The notes under the pieces: generated by a model
What the model saw: only the letters and a program-made list of their open reading frames with translations
The model's database searches: none
What the model was told of the DNA's origin: nothing
Position numbers and translations under genes: made by a program
Shown: positions 53,214 through 62,646 of the stretch, piece after piece
Layout of the letters: each line of letters starts with the position of its first letter
How positions within the stretch are numbered: the first letter of the stretch is position 1
Assembly: GCF_022829545.1 (NCBI RefSeq)
Contig: NZ_JAKSYM010000063.1
Span: 1 to 64,000 of the forward strand
Reading direction: 5' to 3'
Origin: Methylobacterium sp. J-030
Lineage (GTDB): Bacteria; Pseudomonadota; Alphaproteobacteria; Rhizobiales; Beijerinckiaceae
Length of the DNA stretch: 64,000 nucleotides

Positions 53214-54323
53214 ATGAAGCGCCTGACGACCTTGGCCTCGATCGCCGGTCTCTGCACGGTCGTCGGCCTGTTCATGTCCTCCGGTCTCGAGGATGTTTCG
53301 GCCGCCGTCATGAGCGCCGGCTGGGGCGCCGCCCTGGTCGTGCTGGCCCGCATCGTGGCGGTGGGCTGGGCGGGACTCGGCTGGTACGTCGTATTCCCGA
53401 AGGGCACGGCCCAGCTCGCCGACTGCGTGTCGCTGCGCTTCGTGCGCGAGGGCATCAACACCCTGCTGCCGGTGGCGACCGTCGGCGGCGACTTCGTCGG
53501 CGCGCGTCTCCTGTCGAAGCGCGGGGTTCCGGGCGCGCTCGCGGGCGCCAGCATGTTCGTCGACCTGATGACCCAGGCGCTGACGCAGCTCCTGTTCACC
53601 ATCGTCGGCCTCGCCCTGCTGATCATGATCTGCGGCGACGGTCCGATCGCGCGGACGGTGGCGGGCGGCCTCGCCCTGGCGGTGCCGGCGCTCGGCGCCT
53701 TCTACCTGATCCAGCGCCGGGCCGGGCACCGCCTGATCCAGGGCCTGCTCAGCCGCTTCGCCTCCGGGCGCGAGTGGCGCGCCTTCGGGGCCGTCGACCA
53801 GCTCTACGACAGCCTGCGCCGCCTCTACGGCAACCACGGCCGCTTCGCCGCCGCCCTGGGCGTCCACTTCATCGGCTGGGTGATCGGGACCCTGGAAGTC
53901 TATGTCTGCCTGCACTTCATGGGCTACCCGATCGACTTCGCGCAGGCCCTGATGATCGAGAGCCTCGCCCAGGCGGTGCGCGGGGCGGCCTTCGCGGTGC
54001 CCGGGGCGCTCGGTGCCCAGGAGGGCGGCCTGATCGCCCTGTGCGGCCTGTTCAACATCCCGGCCGAGGCGGCGCTCGCCCTCTCGCTGGTCAAGCGCTT
54101 TGCCGATCTCGGCGTCGGCCTCCCAAGCCTGCTGCTCTGGCACCGGATCGAGGCCAAGCTGCGCGCGGAGGCCCCGGAGGAGGAGCGCGAGGCGGAGGTG
54201 GCGGCCGTGCGCGGCGCCCAGCGGATGCCGCAGGCCGCGACGCTGGGACCGTTCTACAGCTACGCCCCGCCCCGCATGGTGGCGCGGCTCGGCGAGGGCG
54301 AGGAGTTGAAGAAGTGCGCCTGA
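53214..54323 (+). CDS. hpnL: Hopanoid-associated membrane protein HpnL
   Basis: The 369-aa protein belongs to the lysylphosphatidylglycerol synthase transmembrane/UPF0104 family. About seven hydrophobic segments are visible, with LRFVREGINTLLPVATVGGDFVGARLL and AVRGAAFAVPGALGAQEGGLIAL as the family signatures. HpnL is found in hopanoid clusters, with unproven function (possible flippase-like role). It overlaps hpnM by 10 bases. Confidence 0.9.
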   Translation: MKRLTTLASIAGLCTVVGLFMSSGLEDVSAAVMSAGWGAALVVLARIVAVGWAGLGWYVVFPKGTAQLADCVSLRFVREGINTLLPVATVGGDFVGARLLSKRGVPGALAGASMFVDLMTQALTQLLFTIVGLALLIMICGDGPIARTVAGGLALAVPALGAFYLIQRRAGHRLIQGLLSRFASGREWRAFGAVDQLYDSLRRLYGNHGRFAAALGVHFIGWVIGTLEVYVCLHFMGYPIDFAQALMIESLAQAVRGAAFAVPGALGAQEGGLIALCGLFNIPAEAALALSLVKRFADLGVGLPSLLLWHRIEAKLRAEAPEEEREAEVAAVRGAQRMPQAATLGPFYSYAPPRMVARLGEGEELKKCA

Positions 54324-54925
54324 CCCGCCGGCTCGCGGCCGCCCTGATCGCCGCACCGCTGCTCGTCCCGGTCCCTGCATGGGCCGCCGACGATCCGGCC
54401 GTTCAGACGGTGCGCGACCTCTACGCCGCCTTCTCGGCCGCCTTGAAGGACGGGCCCGGCCCCCTCCCCGCCCGGGTCGAGGCCGTGAGCCCGGCGATGG
54501 ACAAAGCCTTCGACTTCCCCGCGATGGCCCGCATCGCGGTCGGCGCGAAATGGTCGAGCTTCACCCCGGACCAGCAGGCAGCGGTGACCGACGCGTTCAA
54601 GCGCAGCCTGACCGTCACCTACGCCAACCGCCTCGCCCGCGCCGCCGGGGGCAAGTTCGACGTCACGCCGAAGGTCGAGGCGCGCGGCGCCCAGCGTGTC
54701 GTTCCGACCCGCGTCACCGCGGCGGACGGCGACGATTCGGAGGTCGATTTCGTCGTCAACGCCGACAACCGCATCCAGGACGTCCTGCTCAACGGCGACG
54801 TCAGCGAAGTCGCGGCCCAGCGGACCGCCCTGTCGGCGCCGCTGAAATCCGGGGGGGCGGACGGCGTCGTGAAGTTCCTGCGCCAGCGGACAGACGGCAT
54901 CCTGGCCGCCAAGCCCGCGCCGTGA
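54314..54925 (+). CDS. hpnM: Hopanoid-associated periplasmic protein HpnM (MlaC/Ttg2D family)
   Basis: A 203-aa product with signal peptide VRLTRRLAAALIAAPLLVP, cleaved near AWA. The mature part is an MlaC/Ttg2 domain (FDFPAMARIAVGAKWSSFTPDQ, FKRSLTVTYANRL, VDFVVNADNRIQDVLLNGDVSE), a lipid-carrying periplasmic fold. GTG 54314 lies inside the hpnL end, 9 nt after GAGGAG. It probably ferries hopanoid or phospholipid across the periplasm; the ligand is inferred. Confidence 0.88.
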   Translation: MRLTRRLAAALIAAPLLVPVPAWAADDPAVQTVRDLYAAFSAALKDGPGPLPARVEAVSPAMDKAFDFPAMARIAVGAKWSSFTPDQQAAVTDAFKRSLTVTYANRLARAAGGKFDVTPKVEARGAQRVVPTRVTAADGDDSEVDFVVNADNRIQDVLLNGDVSEVAAQRTALSAPLKSGGADGVVKFLRQRTDGILAAKPAP

Positions 54926-54997
54926 ACGCAGCCCTGAACCGGCCGTTCGCGGCCATCGCTGCCTGAGGCGGCGGGACGATCGCACGGACCCGATCGG

Positions 54998-56206
54998 ATG
55001 GATGTTTCCGCCCTGGCATTGCTCGCCCTCTCGTGGCTCTCGCTGTTCTGCCTGATCCTGGCGGCGGCGGGCTGCCTCTACGCGCTGGCGGCTGCCTTCT
55101 GCGCCTGCCGCTATGCGGCCCGACCGGTTCCAGTCCTGACGCCGGGCGCGCCGCTGCCCTCCGTGACGGTGCTGAAGCCCCTCTGCGGGCTGGAGCCGTC
55201 CCTCTACGCGAATCTCGAGAGCGTCCTGCGCCAGGACTATGCCGGCCCGGTTCAGATCGTGTTCGGCGTCCAGAAGGCCGCCGATCCGGCGATCGGTGTG
55301 GTGGAGCAACTGAAGCGGGCCTACCCGGCGGCCCGGATCGACCTCGTGATCGACGCCCGCCAGCACGGCTCGAACCGTAAGGTCTCGAACCTGATCAACA
55401 TGGCCGAGCGGATCGCCCACGAGGTGGTGGTGCTCGCCGACAGCGACATGGTGGTCGGCCCCGACTATCTGGAGCGGCTGGTCGCCGAGCTGTCCCAGCC
55501 GGGCGTCACCGGCGTCACCTGCCTGTACCACGGGGTGCCGGCCTTCCGAGGCCTGTACGACCGGCTCTCGACGCTCGCGATCGACACGCACTTCCTGCCC
55601 AACGTTGTGATGGGCCTGAGCCTCGGGCTGGCAAAACCCTGCTTCGGCTCAACCGTCGCCTTCACCCGGGCGAGCCTTGAGGCGGTGGGGGGGTTCCGCA
55701 GCTTCCGCAACGACCTGGCCGACGACTACGCCATCGGCGCCGCGCTTCGCGGTCTCGGCGGCCGGGTCGCGATCCCGAGCTTCACCATCGGCCATACCAG
55801 CGTCGACACCGATCTCGCCGGCCTGTGGCGGCACGAACTGCGCTGGAACCGCACCATCCGCACCGTCGATCCGGCAGGCTATGCCGGCTCGATCGTCACC
55901 CACGCCTTCCCGCTGGCCCTGCTGGCCGCGCTGCTCCCCGGCGCGGGCACCGGCACCCTCGCGCTGGCCGGCTTCGCCCTGGCGAGCCGCATCCTGCTCT
56001 GCCGGCAGGTCGAGCGCGCCTTCGGCCTCGCCCCGCACCCTTACGGACTGTTGCCAATCCGCGACAGCCTCTCCTTCCTGAACTTCTCCTGGGCCTTCAT
56101 GTCGGGGGCGGTGACATGGAAAGGTCATGATTATCACGTGGTTGCGGATGGCACCCTGATCCCGGACGCCGAACTCGGACCCGACGCCGGCGCGCCGCTC
56201 CGCTGA
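54998..56206 (+). CDS. hpnI: Hopanoid glycosyltransferase HpnI
   Basis: HpnI adds N-acetylglucosamine to bacteriohopanetetrol. The 402-aa GT2/GT21 (ceramide glucosyltransferase-like) protein has an N-terminal membrane segment, VTVLKPLCGLEPSLY, VLADSDMVVGPDYL (DxD), FRNDLADDYAIG, the RHELRWNRTIR acceptor motif and C-terminal membrane helices. It precedes hpnJ by 56 bp on the same strand. Confidence 0.92.
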   Translation: MDVSALALLALSWLSLFCLILAAAGCLYALAAAFCACRYAARPVPVLTPGAPLPSVTVLKPLCGLEPSLYANLESVLRQDYAGPVQIVFGVQKAADPAIGVVEQLKRAYPAARIDLVIDARQHGSNRKVSNLINMAERIAHEVVVLADSDMVVGPDYLERLVAELSQPGVTGVTCLYHGVPAFRGLYDRLSTLAIDTHFLPNVVMGLSLGLAKPCFGSTVAFTRASLEAVGGFRSFRNDLADDYAIGAALRGLGGRVAIPSFTIGHTSVDTDLAGLWRHELRWNRTIRTVDPAGYAGSIVTHAFPLALLAALLPGAGTGTLALAGFALASRILLCRQVERAFGLAPHPYGLLPIRDSLSFLNFSWAFMSGAVTWKGHDYHVVADGTLIPDAELGPDAGAPLR

Positions 56207-56262
56207 ACCCGGCTCCTCCTTCCTCCGCCCCTCCCCGGCACTGCCCTGAGGCCTTGAACCCC

Positions 56263-57696
56263 ATGCGCACGCTCTTCCTCCAGGCCCCCACCTTCGACGG
56301 TTTCGACGGCGGCGCCGGCTCCCGCTACCAGGCCAAGCGCGAGATCAAGTCGTTCTGGTACCCGACCTGGCTGGCCCAGCCGGCCGCCCTGGTGCCGAAC
56401 TCGAAGCTGATCGACGCGCCCCCGCACAACATCAAGCTCCCCGAGATCGTCGCTCAGGCGAACGACTTCGACCTCGTGGTGCTCCACACCTCGGTGCCGT
56501 CGTTCAAGTCGGACGTGAAGACGATCGAGGCGCTGAAGGCCGCCAACCCGAAGCTGATCGCCGGCCTGATCGGCGCCAAGGTGGCGGTCGACGCCGCCGG
56601 CGCGATGGCCCAGGCCCCGGTGGTCGATTTCTGCGCCCGCAACGAGTTCGACTTCACCGTCAAGGAGGTCGCCGACGGCGTCCCGATGTCGGAGATCAAG
56701 GGGCTGTCCTATCGCGACGCCAACGGTGTCGTGGTCCACAACGCGGACCGCGAGATCATGACCGACATGGACCAGCTGCCCTTCGTCACCAGCGTCTACA
56801 AGCGCGACCTGGAGATGGAGAAGTACTTCATCGGCTACCTGAAGCACCCCTACATCTCGTTCTATTCGGGCCGGGGCTGCAAGAGCCGCTGCACCTTCTG
56901 CCTCTGGCCGCAGACGGTCGGCGGCCACACCTACCGCACCCGCTCGGTCGCCCACGTGATCGAGGAGATCAAGTACTGCCTGAAGGAGTTCCCGCAGACC
57001 AAGGAGTTCTTCTTCGACGACGACACCTTCACGGATAACCTCCCGCGTGCGGAAGAGATCGCCCGGGAGCTCGGCAAGCTCGGCGTCACGTGGTCGTGCA
57101 ACGCCAAGGCGAACGTGCCGCGCGAGACCCTGAAGGTGCTCAAGGAGAACGGCCTGCGCCTGCTGCTGGTCGGCTACGAGTCCGGCAATCAGCAGATCCT
57201 GCACAACATCAAGAAGGGCATGCGGGTCGAGGTCGCGGAGAAGTTCACCCAGGATTGCCACGACCTCGGCATTGCCATCCACGGCACCTTCATCCTCGGC
57301 CTGCCGGGCGAGACCAAGGAGACGATCCAGGAGACGATCGCCTTCGCCAAGCGGATCAACCCGCACACGATCCAGGTCTCGCTGGCGGCGCCCTACCCGG
57401 GCACCTTCCTGTACAAGCAGGCGGTGGAGAACGGCTGGCTCGATATCGAGAATGCCGAGCTCGTCGACGAGAACGGCGTGCAGGTCGCGCCGCTGCACTA
57501 CCCGCACCTGTCGCACACCGAGATCTTCACCTCGGTCGAGGAGTTCTACAAGAAGTTCTACTTCCGGGCGCCGAAGATCGCCTCGATCGTCAGCGAGATG
57601 GTGCGCTCACCCGACATGATGAAGCGCCGCCTGCGCGAGGGCGTCGAGTTCTACCGCTTCCTCAAGGAACGCCAGGGCACCGCCAAGGCGGCGTGA
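56263..57696 (+). CDS. hpnJ: Hopanoid radical SAM protein HpnJ
   Basis: HpnJ converts BHT glucosamine to the cyclitol ether. The 477-aa protein has an N-terminal B12-binding-like domain (about 1-130) and a radical SAM domain with the cluster motif CKSRCTFC (Cys206, 210, 213), FFFDDDTFTDN and GYESGNQQILHNIKKG. A TTG at 56254 is in frame, but ATG 56263 starts the conserved MRTLFLQAP. It lies between hpnI and hpnK. Confidence 0.93.
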   Translation: MRTLFLQAPTFDGFDGGAGSRYQAKREIKSFWYPTWLAQPAALVPNSKLIDAPPHNIKLPEIVAQANDFDLVVLHTSVPSFKSDVKTIEALKAANPKLIAGLIGAKVAVDAAGAMAQAPVVDFCARNEFDFTVKEVADGVPMSEIKGLSYRDANGVVVHNADREIMTDMDQLPFVTSVYKRDLEMEKYFIGYLKHPYISFYSGRGCKSRCTFCLWPQTVGGHTYRTRSVAHVIEEIKYCLKEFPQTKEFFFDDDTFTDNLPRAEEIARELGKLGVTWSCNAKANVPRETLKVLKENGLRLLLVGYESGNQQILHNIKKGMRVEVAEKFTQDCHDLGIAIHGTFILGLPGETKETIQETIAFAKRINPHTIQVSLAAPYPGTFLYKQAVENGWLDIENAELVDENGVQVAPLHYPHLSHTEIFTSVEEFYKKFYFRAPKIASIVSEMVRSPDMMKRRLREGVEFYRFLKERQGTAKAA

Positions 57697-57704
57697 AGTC
57701 AGGG

Positions 57705-57790
57705 GTCCGGGGCCCACGGCCCCGGCGGGGAGCGGGGCGGAGCCCCGCATCCTCTTCCAGGGCTCCGCCCTGGACCCGTCGACACCCGTT
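57705..57790. repeat. Palindromic repeat between hpnJ and hpnK
   Basis: Contains ggtccggggcc...ggccccgg, gggcggagcccc and ccagggctccgccctgg, the same modules as at 13224-13290. It sits inside the hpn gene set and could attenuate or process the transcript between hpnJ and hpnK. Confidence 0.55.
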
Positions 57791-57801
57791 ACGAGGTGAA
57801 C

Positions 57802-58644
57802 GTGAAGCGTCTGGTCGTCACCGCGGACGATTTCGGGCTGAGCTCCGAGGTCAACGAGGCCGTCGAGCAGGCCCATCGCGCGGGGATCCTCACCGCGGCG
57901 AGCCTGATGGTCTCGGCGCCGGCCGCAACCGACGCAGTGGCGCGGGCGAAGCGGATGCCGTCCCTGCGGGTCGGGCTGCACCTCGTGCTGGTGGAGGCGT
58001 GGCCCACCCTCCCCGCTTCGGATCTGCCCGATCTGACCGACGAAGCCGGCCTGATGCGGGCCGATATGGCTCGCCTCGGCCTCGACTTCGCCCGCAAGCC
58101 CGCCGCCCGGCGCCAGCTCGCCGCCGAGATCCGGGCGCAGTTCGAGGCCTATCGGGCGACCGGGCTGCCGCTGGACCACGTCAACGCCCACAAGCACTTC
58201 CACGTCCACCCGCTGATCGCAGGGGCGGTCCTGCGAATCGGCCGCGATTTCGGGATGCGCGCCCTGCGGGTACCCCGGGAGCCGCGGGAGATCCTGCGCC
58301 GCGCCGAGCCCGGCGCCCGCCCCCGGGCCGCCCTCGACATCGCACCCTGGGCGGCTTTGCTCGCCGTGCGCGCCCGGCAGGCCGGGCTGCTGATCCCGGA
58401 CCGGACCTTTGGCCTCGCATGGTCCGGCGCCATGACGCCAGCCCGTGTGGCGGCGCTGCTCACACATCTCCCGGATGGGCTGACCGAACTCTACACGCAT
58501 CCCGCCACGGCGGGAGGTTTCGTGGGCGAGGCGCCGGGCTACCGTTACGCCGACGAGCGGGACGCGCTGGTGGCGGCTGAAGTGCGGGCGGCGGTCGATA
58601 CGTCGGATGTGATCCGAGGCGGCTTTTCGGATTTCGTTCCGTAA
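57802..58644 (+). CDS. hpnK: Hopanoid deacetylase HpnK (ChbG/YdjC family)
   Basis: HpnK removes the acetyl group from BHT-N-acetylglucosamine. The 280-aa carbohydrate deacetylase has TADDFGLSSEVNEAV (metal Asp), VGLHLVLVEAWP and VNAHKHFHVHP with the metal histidines. GTG 57802 (VKRLVVTADDFG) follows GAGG; a GTG at 57796 is an alternative two codons earlier. Confidence 0.92.
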   Translation: MKRLVVTADDFGLSSEVNEAVEQAHRAGILTAASLMVSAPAATDAVARAKRMPSLRVGLHLVLVEAWPTLPASDLPDLTDEAGLMRADMARLGLDFARKPAARRQLAAEIRAQFEAYRATGLPLDHVNAHKHFHVHPLIAGAVLRIGRDFGMRALRVPREPREILRRAEPGARPRAALDIAPWAALLAVRARQAGLLIPDRTFGLAWSGAMTPARVAALLTHLPDGLTELYTHPATAGGFVGEAPGYRYADERDALVAAEVRAAVDTSDVIRGGFSDFVP

Positions 58645-58717
58645 AACGCAGTTTCGCAAACCGTATCGAGGCGCTTCAAGGCGATCGCGATAAGAATATG
58701 ACTGTCGAGGATGAGTC

Positions 58718-58981
58718 TCACAGTTCGGGGCAGGGCCGTATCAGGAAATCCTCCGGTAGAGGATCGTCGAAATCGTCGGCGATGAAGCCCGGACCGCGTA
58801 CGATCCCATGGGCGCGCAGGAATGCTTCGCCGGCCTCCAGATCAAGCCCACCCGTCCGGCGATGCGGCACGAGATCGAGCACCGGCCGACCATCGCGCGT
58901 CACGACAATGGTTTCGCCACCTTCGACCCGCGCTGCAAGGTCAGCGAGGGTCGTGGCCGCGTCCTCGAGAGCAACCGTCAT
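58718..58981 (-). CDS. Phd/YefM-type antitoxin, no adjacent toxin
   Basis: An 87-aa product with the Phd/YefM N-terminal DNA-binding part (TLADLAARVEGGETIVVTRDGRPVLDLVP) and a toxin-binding-like C-terminus (GFIADDFDDPLPEDFLI). A toxin would normally follow, but the minus strand beyond 58718 holds no open frame before hpnK. It looks like an orphan antitoxin that may act as a repressor. Confidence 0.8.
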   Translation of the reverse strand: MTVALEDAATTLADLAARVEGGETIVVTRDGRPVLDLVPHRRTGGLDLEAGEAFLRAHGIVRGPGFIADDFDDPLPEDFLIRPCPEL

Positions 58982-59076
58982 CATTCCGCAAGCTGAGCGC
59001 GCATGCCGCGCACAGGGAAGTGTGATGCAGGCGAGGCGCGTTGACGGCCCGACATATCTGACTAAAGTCAGGCATC

Positions 59077-59952
59077 ATGGATTCGCTCGCCACCGCCCGC
59101 TTCCGTCGCTTCGCCCGCGCCGTCACTGCGGAAGTCGGCGCGCTCGATTCCTCGTTTCTTGGCCGGGGCCGGCCCCTGGGGGCCGCGCGCGTGCTGAATG
59201 CCGTTGGCGCGGGACGGACGGAGGTTGGCGAGATCCGTGCCTATCTCGGCCTCGATTCCGGCTTGATGAGCCGCCTGCTGCGCAGCCTGGAAGAAGAGGG
59301 CTTGGTCGCCACCGCGCCGCATCCCGCCGATGCCCGCCGCCGGGTCGCGTCCCTGACCGAGGCCGGGCGGGGTGAGTTCGAGGCCTACGAGGCGCTGTCG
59401 GATGCCCGCGCCGTCGCCCTGCTGGAGCGCGCATCGCACGCGGATGATCTGTTGCACGCCATGGATCGGGTCGCCCTCGTCCTGGGCCAAGAGGCCATCG
59501 GGATCGTGGAGGCGGATCCGACGCGCGAGCCCGCCCGCGCCTGCCTCGCCGCCTACTACGCTGAACTGGCGACCCGCTTTCCCGGCGGCTTCGACGTCGC
59601 CCTGTCGTTCGATCCGGAGGCCGCCGCGATGGTGCGGCCCCGCGGCACCTTCCTGCTCGCCGTCGCGGACGGCCTCCCGGTCGGGTGCGTCGGCCTGAAG
59701 GGCGACGGCGGCCCGGTGGCGGAGATCAAGCGGCTGTGGGTCGATCCCGCCGCCCGGGGCCTCGGCCTCGCCAGGCGGCTGATGCGGGCGGCCGAGGCGG
59801 CGGCCCGCGACCTTGGCATCCGGACGCTGCGGCTCGACACCAACAGCGCCCTCCCCGAGGCCCTGGCGCTCTATCGGCGGTCGGGCTGGGTGGAGATCGA
59901 CCGCTTCAACGACGACCCCTACCCGGACCTCTTCTTTGAGAAGACCCTCTGA
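59077..59952 (+). CDS. MarR-family regulator fused to a GNAT acetyltransferase
   Basis: A 291-aa protein. Residues about 1-145 are a MarR winged helix (LGAARVLNAVGAGRTEVGEIRAYLGLDSGLMSRLLRSLEEEGLV as signature); about 150-291 are a GNAT domain with the acetyl-CoA loop RLWVDPAARGLGLARRLM. Such fusions probably modify a small molecule and regulate in response. Convergent with hpnN. Confidence 0.88.
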   Translation: MDSLATARFRRFARAVTAEVGALDSSFLGRGRPLGAARVLNAVGAGRTEVGEIRAYLGLDSGLMSRLLRSLEEEGLVATAPHPADARRRVASLTEAGRGEFEAYEALSDARAVALLERASHADDLLHAMDRVALVLGQEAIGIVEADPTREPARACLAAYYAELATRFPGGFDVALSFDPEAAAMVRPRGTFLLAVADGLPVGCVGLKGDGGPVAEIKRLWVDPAARGLGLARRLMRAAEAAARDLGIRTLRLDTNSALPEALALYRRSGWVEIDRFNDDPYPDLFFEKTL

Positions 59953-59973
59953 CGGGCCCTCCCGGGCCTGCCC

Positions 59974-62646
59974 CTACTTGACCGGCACCGGATCCTGCGC
60001 CGACGCGCTCTTCCGCAGCGCCGCGCCGGCGGCCTTCTCGGCCTCGGGGCGGTCCTCGTCGGGCTGCACCGGCGGCTCGCCCAGCGTCGCCGGCACCACG
60101 AAGAACGCCGCCACCAGGGTGAAGAACAGCGACAGCGCGAGCAGCTTGCCCATGCTCGCCGTGCCCGGATGGCTCGACAGGACCAGCGACCCGAAGGCGC
60201 TGCCGGTGGTCAGCGCCGAGAAGAAGATCGCCCGGGTCAGGCTGGAGGCCAGCATGTCGGTCACGCCCGCCCGCCAGGCGATCACGTAGTAGATGTGGAA
60301 CGCCACGCCGACCGCGAGCATCAGTGGCAGCGCGATGATGTTGGCGAAGTTGAGCGGCATACCGACGATGCGCATCGCCATCAGCGTCCAGAGGGTCGCG
60401 ATCACCAGCGGCCCCAGCGTCATCGCCACGTCCCACGGCTTGCGCAGGGCGACCGATAGGATGACGAAGATCAGCACGAAGGCCGTCACCGCCGCCTGCA
60501 CGAAGGCGCCCAGGATCGTGTAGCTCGACTGCGTCGTGGCCACCGGCGCCCCGGTGGCATGCGGGGCGACCTTCAGCACCTCGTCCGAGAAGCGGCGCAG
60601 CACCGTGTCGTCGTTCGAGTCGCCCTTCGGGTGGACCTCGATGCGGGTGCGCCCGTCCGCCGCCACCCAGTCGGCCTTGAGCTGCGGCGGCAGGTTGTCC
60701 AGCGTGATCTTTTCCGGGTGCAGCAGGTCGCGCAGGTGTGCGAGCAGCGGCCCGAGATCCTTCGTGAGCGCCACCGAGGCCGCCTCGCGCTGCGCCACCG
60801 GGCCGGCGGCGAGCGTGTCGAGGGTGCCGGCGAGCTGCTTGGCCGCCTGTGCGCCCTTCTGATCCCCCTTGCCGTCGTTCGAGACGCCGTTCAGCGCGGC
60901 GGCGGCGTCCTTCAGCGCCTTGACGTTGTCGGCGTCGGTGGGCGGGGGCGGCCGGCGCCCGGGGTTGAGCACCGGATCGAGGAGCTGGGCCGTGTCGGCG
61001 ATCTGCGCGAGCTTCTTGTCCTGGTCGCGCGGCACGAAGGTGTCGATGCTGTTGACCGAGGCCGTGACCGGCAGCGCCATCAGCTTCTGCGACAGGGCCG
61101 GGACCGCCGCGACGCTCGGGGCCAGCACGTCGATGAAGTTCGGGCTGGTCTCGGGGTTCTTGATCAGATCGAGGTAGGTGGCGATCGACTGCGTCTTCGC
61201 GCTGCGCAGGTGCATCGGGTTCGAGTCGAACGGCAGGTGCCAGAGCAGCGGCGCGCCGGCGAGCGTGATCAGGCCGACGACGATCAGGATCGGCTTGCGG
61301 TGCTCGATGATCCAGGGATCGACGCCGACCAGCCAGTCGGTCTGCACCGCGGCCTTCTCGCCCTTGGGGTTGAACACGGCGATCAGCGCCGGGAGCAGCG
61401 TCAGGGCGAAGAGATAGGCCACGATCATACCGACGCCGGCGATGAGGCCGAGTTCGGAGACGCCGCGGAAGGCCGTCGGCAGGAAGGCGAAGAAGCCGGC
61501 CAGAAGCGAGATCGCCGCCAGCGTCAGCGACCAGCCGACGCCCCTTGCCGCCGCCCGAATCGCCGCCCCGATCTCCGGTTGCTCGAACCGGTCCGCCCGG
61601 TAGCGCACGGCGAACTGGATGCCGAAATCGATGCCGAGCCCCACGAACAGGGCCGCGAAGGCCACCGAGATCGGATTGAGTTCGCCGACCATCGCCAGTC
61701 CGAGACCCGCGGTGACGATCAGGCCCGCAAAGGTCGTGATCAGCACGCCCGCCACCAGGGGCGCGGAGCGCAGGGCGAGCCAGATGAACAGGACGATCGC
61801 GCCGACCGTGACGCTGTAGTTGACGCCCGCATCTTCGGAGAGCGTCGCGAACTCTTCGTCGGCGACCGCGACCGTGCCGGTGAGCCGCATGCGCAGGCCG
61901 TGCTCGGGATCGATCCTGAGGTCCTGGGCGACGTTGCGGATCAGCTTGGTCGCCTGATAGCCGGGCTCCAGGGCGTTGAAGTCCAGCACCGGCTGGATGA
62001 CCACGAACTTCATCTTGTCGGTGACGCTGGTCTGGCCCCCCGACAGCAGCTCCTGCCACGACATCCGCGCCGGCTGGCCCGCCAGCACCTTCTGCAGGGT
62101 GGCATCGATCTGCGCCATGGGCTTCTCGAGATCCTCGAGCTTGGCGTCCCCGGTCTTCACCCCGCGGGCGCCGAGCGTGAGCACCCGCATCACGCCGCGC
62201 AGCGACGGGTCGGCGGCGAGCGGGCCGAGCAGCCCCTGCTGCTGGGTCAGCGATTCGAGGGTCTTGTCGAGGTCGGCCTGCGACGTCAGCAGCAGGCCGT
62301 TCCTGTCGAAGAACGGGCCGCCATCCGGGCGATAGACCGTCTCGATCAGGTTCTTGTGCGCCGTCAGGGCCTTGGCGAGGTTGGCCGCCGCCTCCTCGGT
62401 CTCCTCGGGCGTCTGTCCGTTGATGACCGCCACGATGGTGTTCGAGCGTTGCGGGAAGGCCTGCTCGAAGTTGATCTCGTCCTGGCGCCACGGCTCCTTC
62501 GGATCGATCAGCCGCTCAACGTCGGTGTTGATCCGAAAAAGGTGCGCCGCGATGCCGGCGCTCGCGATCGTGACGAACGCCACGAGGGCGATCACGATCC
62601 ACCGATACCGTACCGAGAACGCGACGAGACTTTCGATCACGAGCAC
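59974..62646 (-). CDS. hpnN: Hopanoid RND transporter HpnN (MMPL family)
   Basis: HpnN moves hopanoids to the outer membrane. The 890-aa protein has an N-terminal helix, a periplasmic domain, the first MMPL cluster (SVTVGAIVLFIWLALRSAPL...GLGIDFGIQFAVRYRADRF), a second periplasmic domain and a second helix cluster (LIFVILSVALRKPWDVAMTLG...GVAFHIYYVIAWR). Length and two-fold repeat are as expected. It is divergent from hpnH. Confidence 0.93.
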   Translation of the reverse strand: MLVIESLVAFSVRYRWIVIALVAFVTIASAGIAAHLFRINTDVERLIDPKEPWRQDEINFEQAFPQRSNTIVAVINGQTPEETEEAAANLAKALTAHKNLIETVYRPDGGPFFDRNGLLLTSQADLDKTLESLTQQQGLLGPLAADPSLRGVMRVLTLGARGVKTGDAKLEDLEKPMAQIDATLQKVLAGQPARMSWQELLSGGQTSVTDKMKFVVIQPVLDFNALEPGYQATKLIRNVAQDLRIDPEHGLRMRLTGTVAVADEEFATLSEDAGVNYSVTVGAIVLFIWLALRSAPLVAGVLITTFAGLIVTAGLGLAMVGELNPISVAFAALFVGLGIDFGIQFAVRYRADRFEQPEIGAAIRAAARGVGWSLTLAAISLLAGFFAFLPTAFRGVSELGLIAGVGMIVAYLFALTLLPALIAVFNPKGEKAAVQTDWLVGVDPWIIEHRKPILIVVGLITLAGAPLLWHLPFDSNPMHLRSAKTQSIATYLDLIKNPETSPNFIDVLAPSVAAVPALSQKLMALPVTASVNSIDTFVPRDQDKKLAQIADTAQLLDPVLNPGRRPPPPTDADNVKALKDAAAALNGVSNDGKGDQKGAQAAKQLAGTLDTLAAGPVAQREAASVALTKDLGPLLAHLRDLLHPEKITLDNLPPQLKADWVAADGRTRIEVHPKGDSNDDTVLRRFSDEVLKVAPHATGAPVATTQSSYTILGAFVQAAVTAFVLIFVILSVALRKPWDVAMTLGPLVIATLWTLMAMRIVGMPLNFANIIALPLMLAVGVAFHIYYVIAWRAGVTDMLASSLTRAIFFSALTTGSAFGSLVLSSHPGTASMGKLLALSLFFTLVAAFFVVPATLGEPPVQPDEDRPEAEKAAGAALRKSASAQDPVPVK

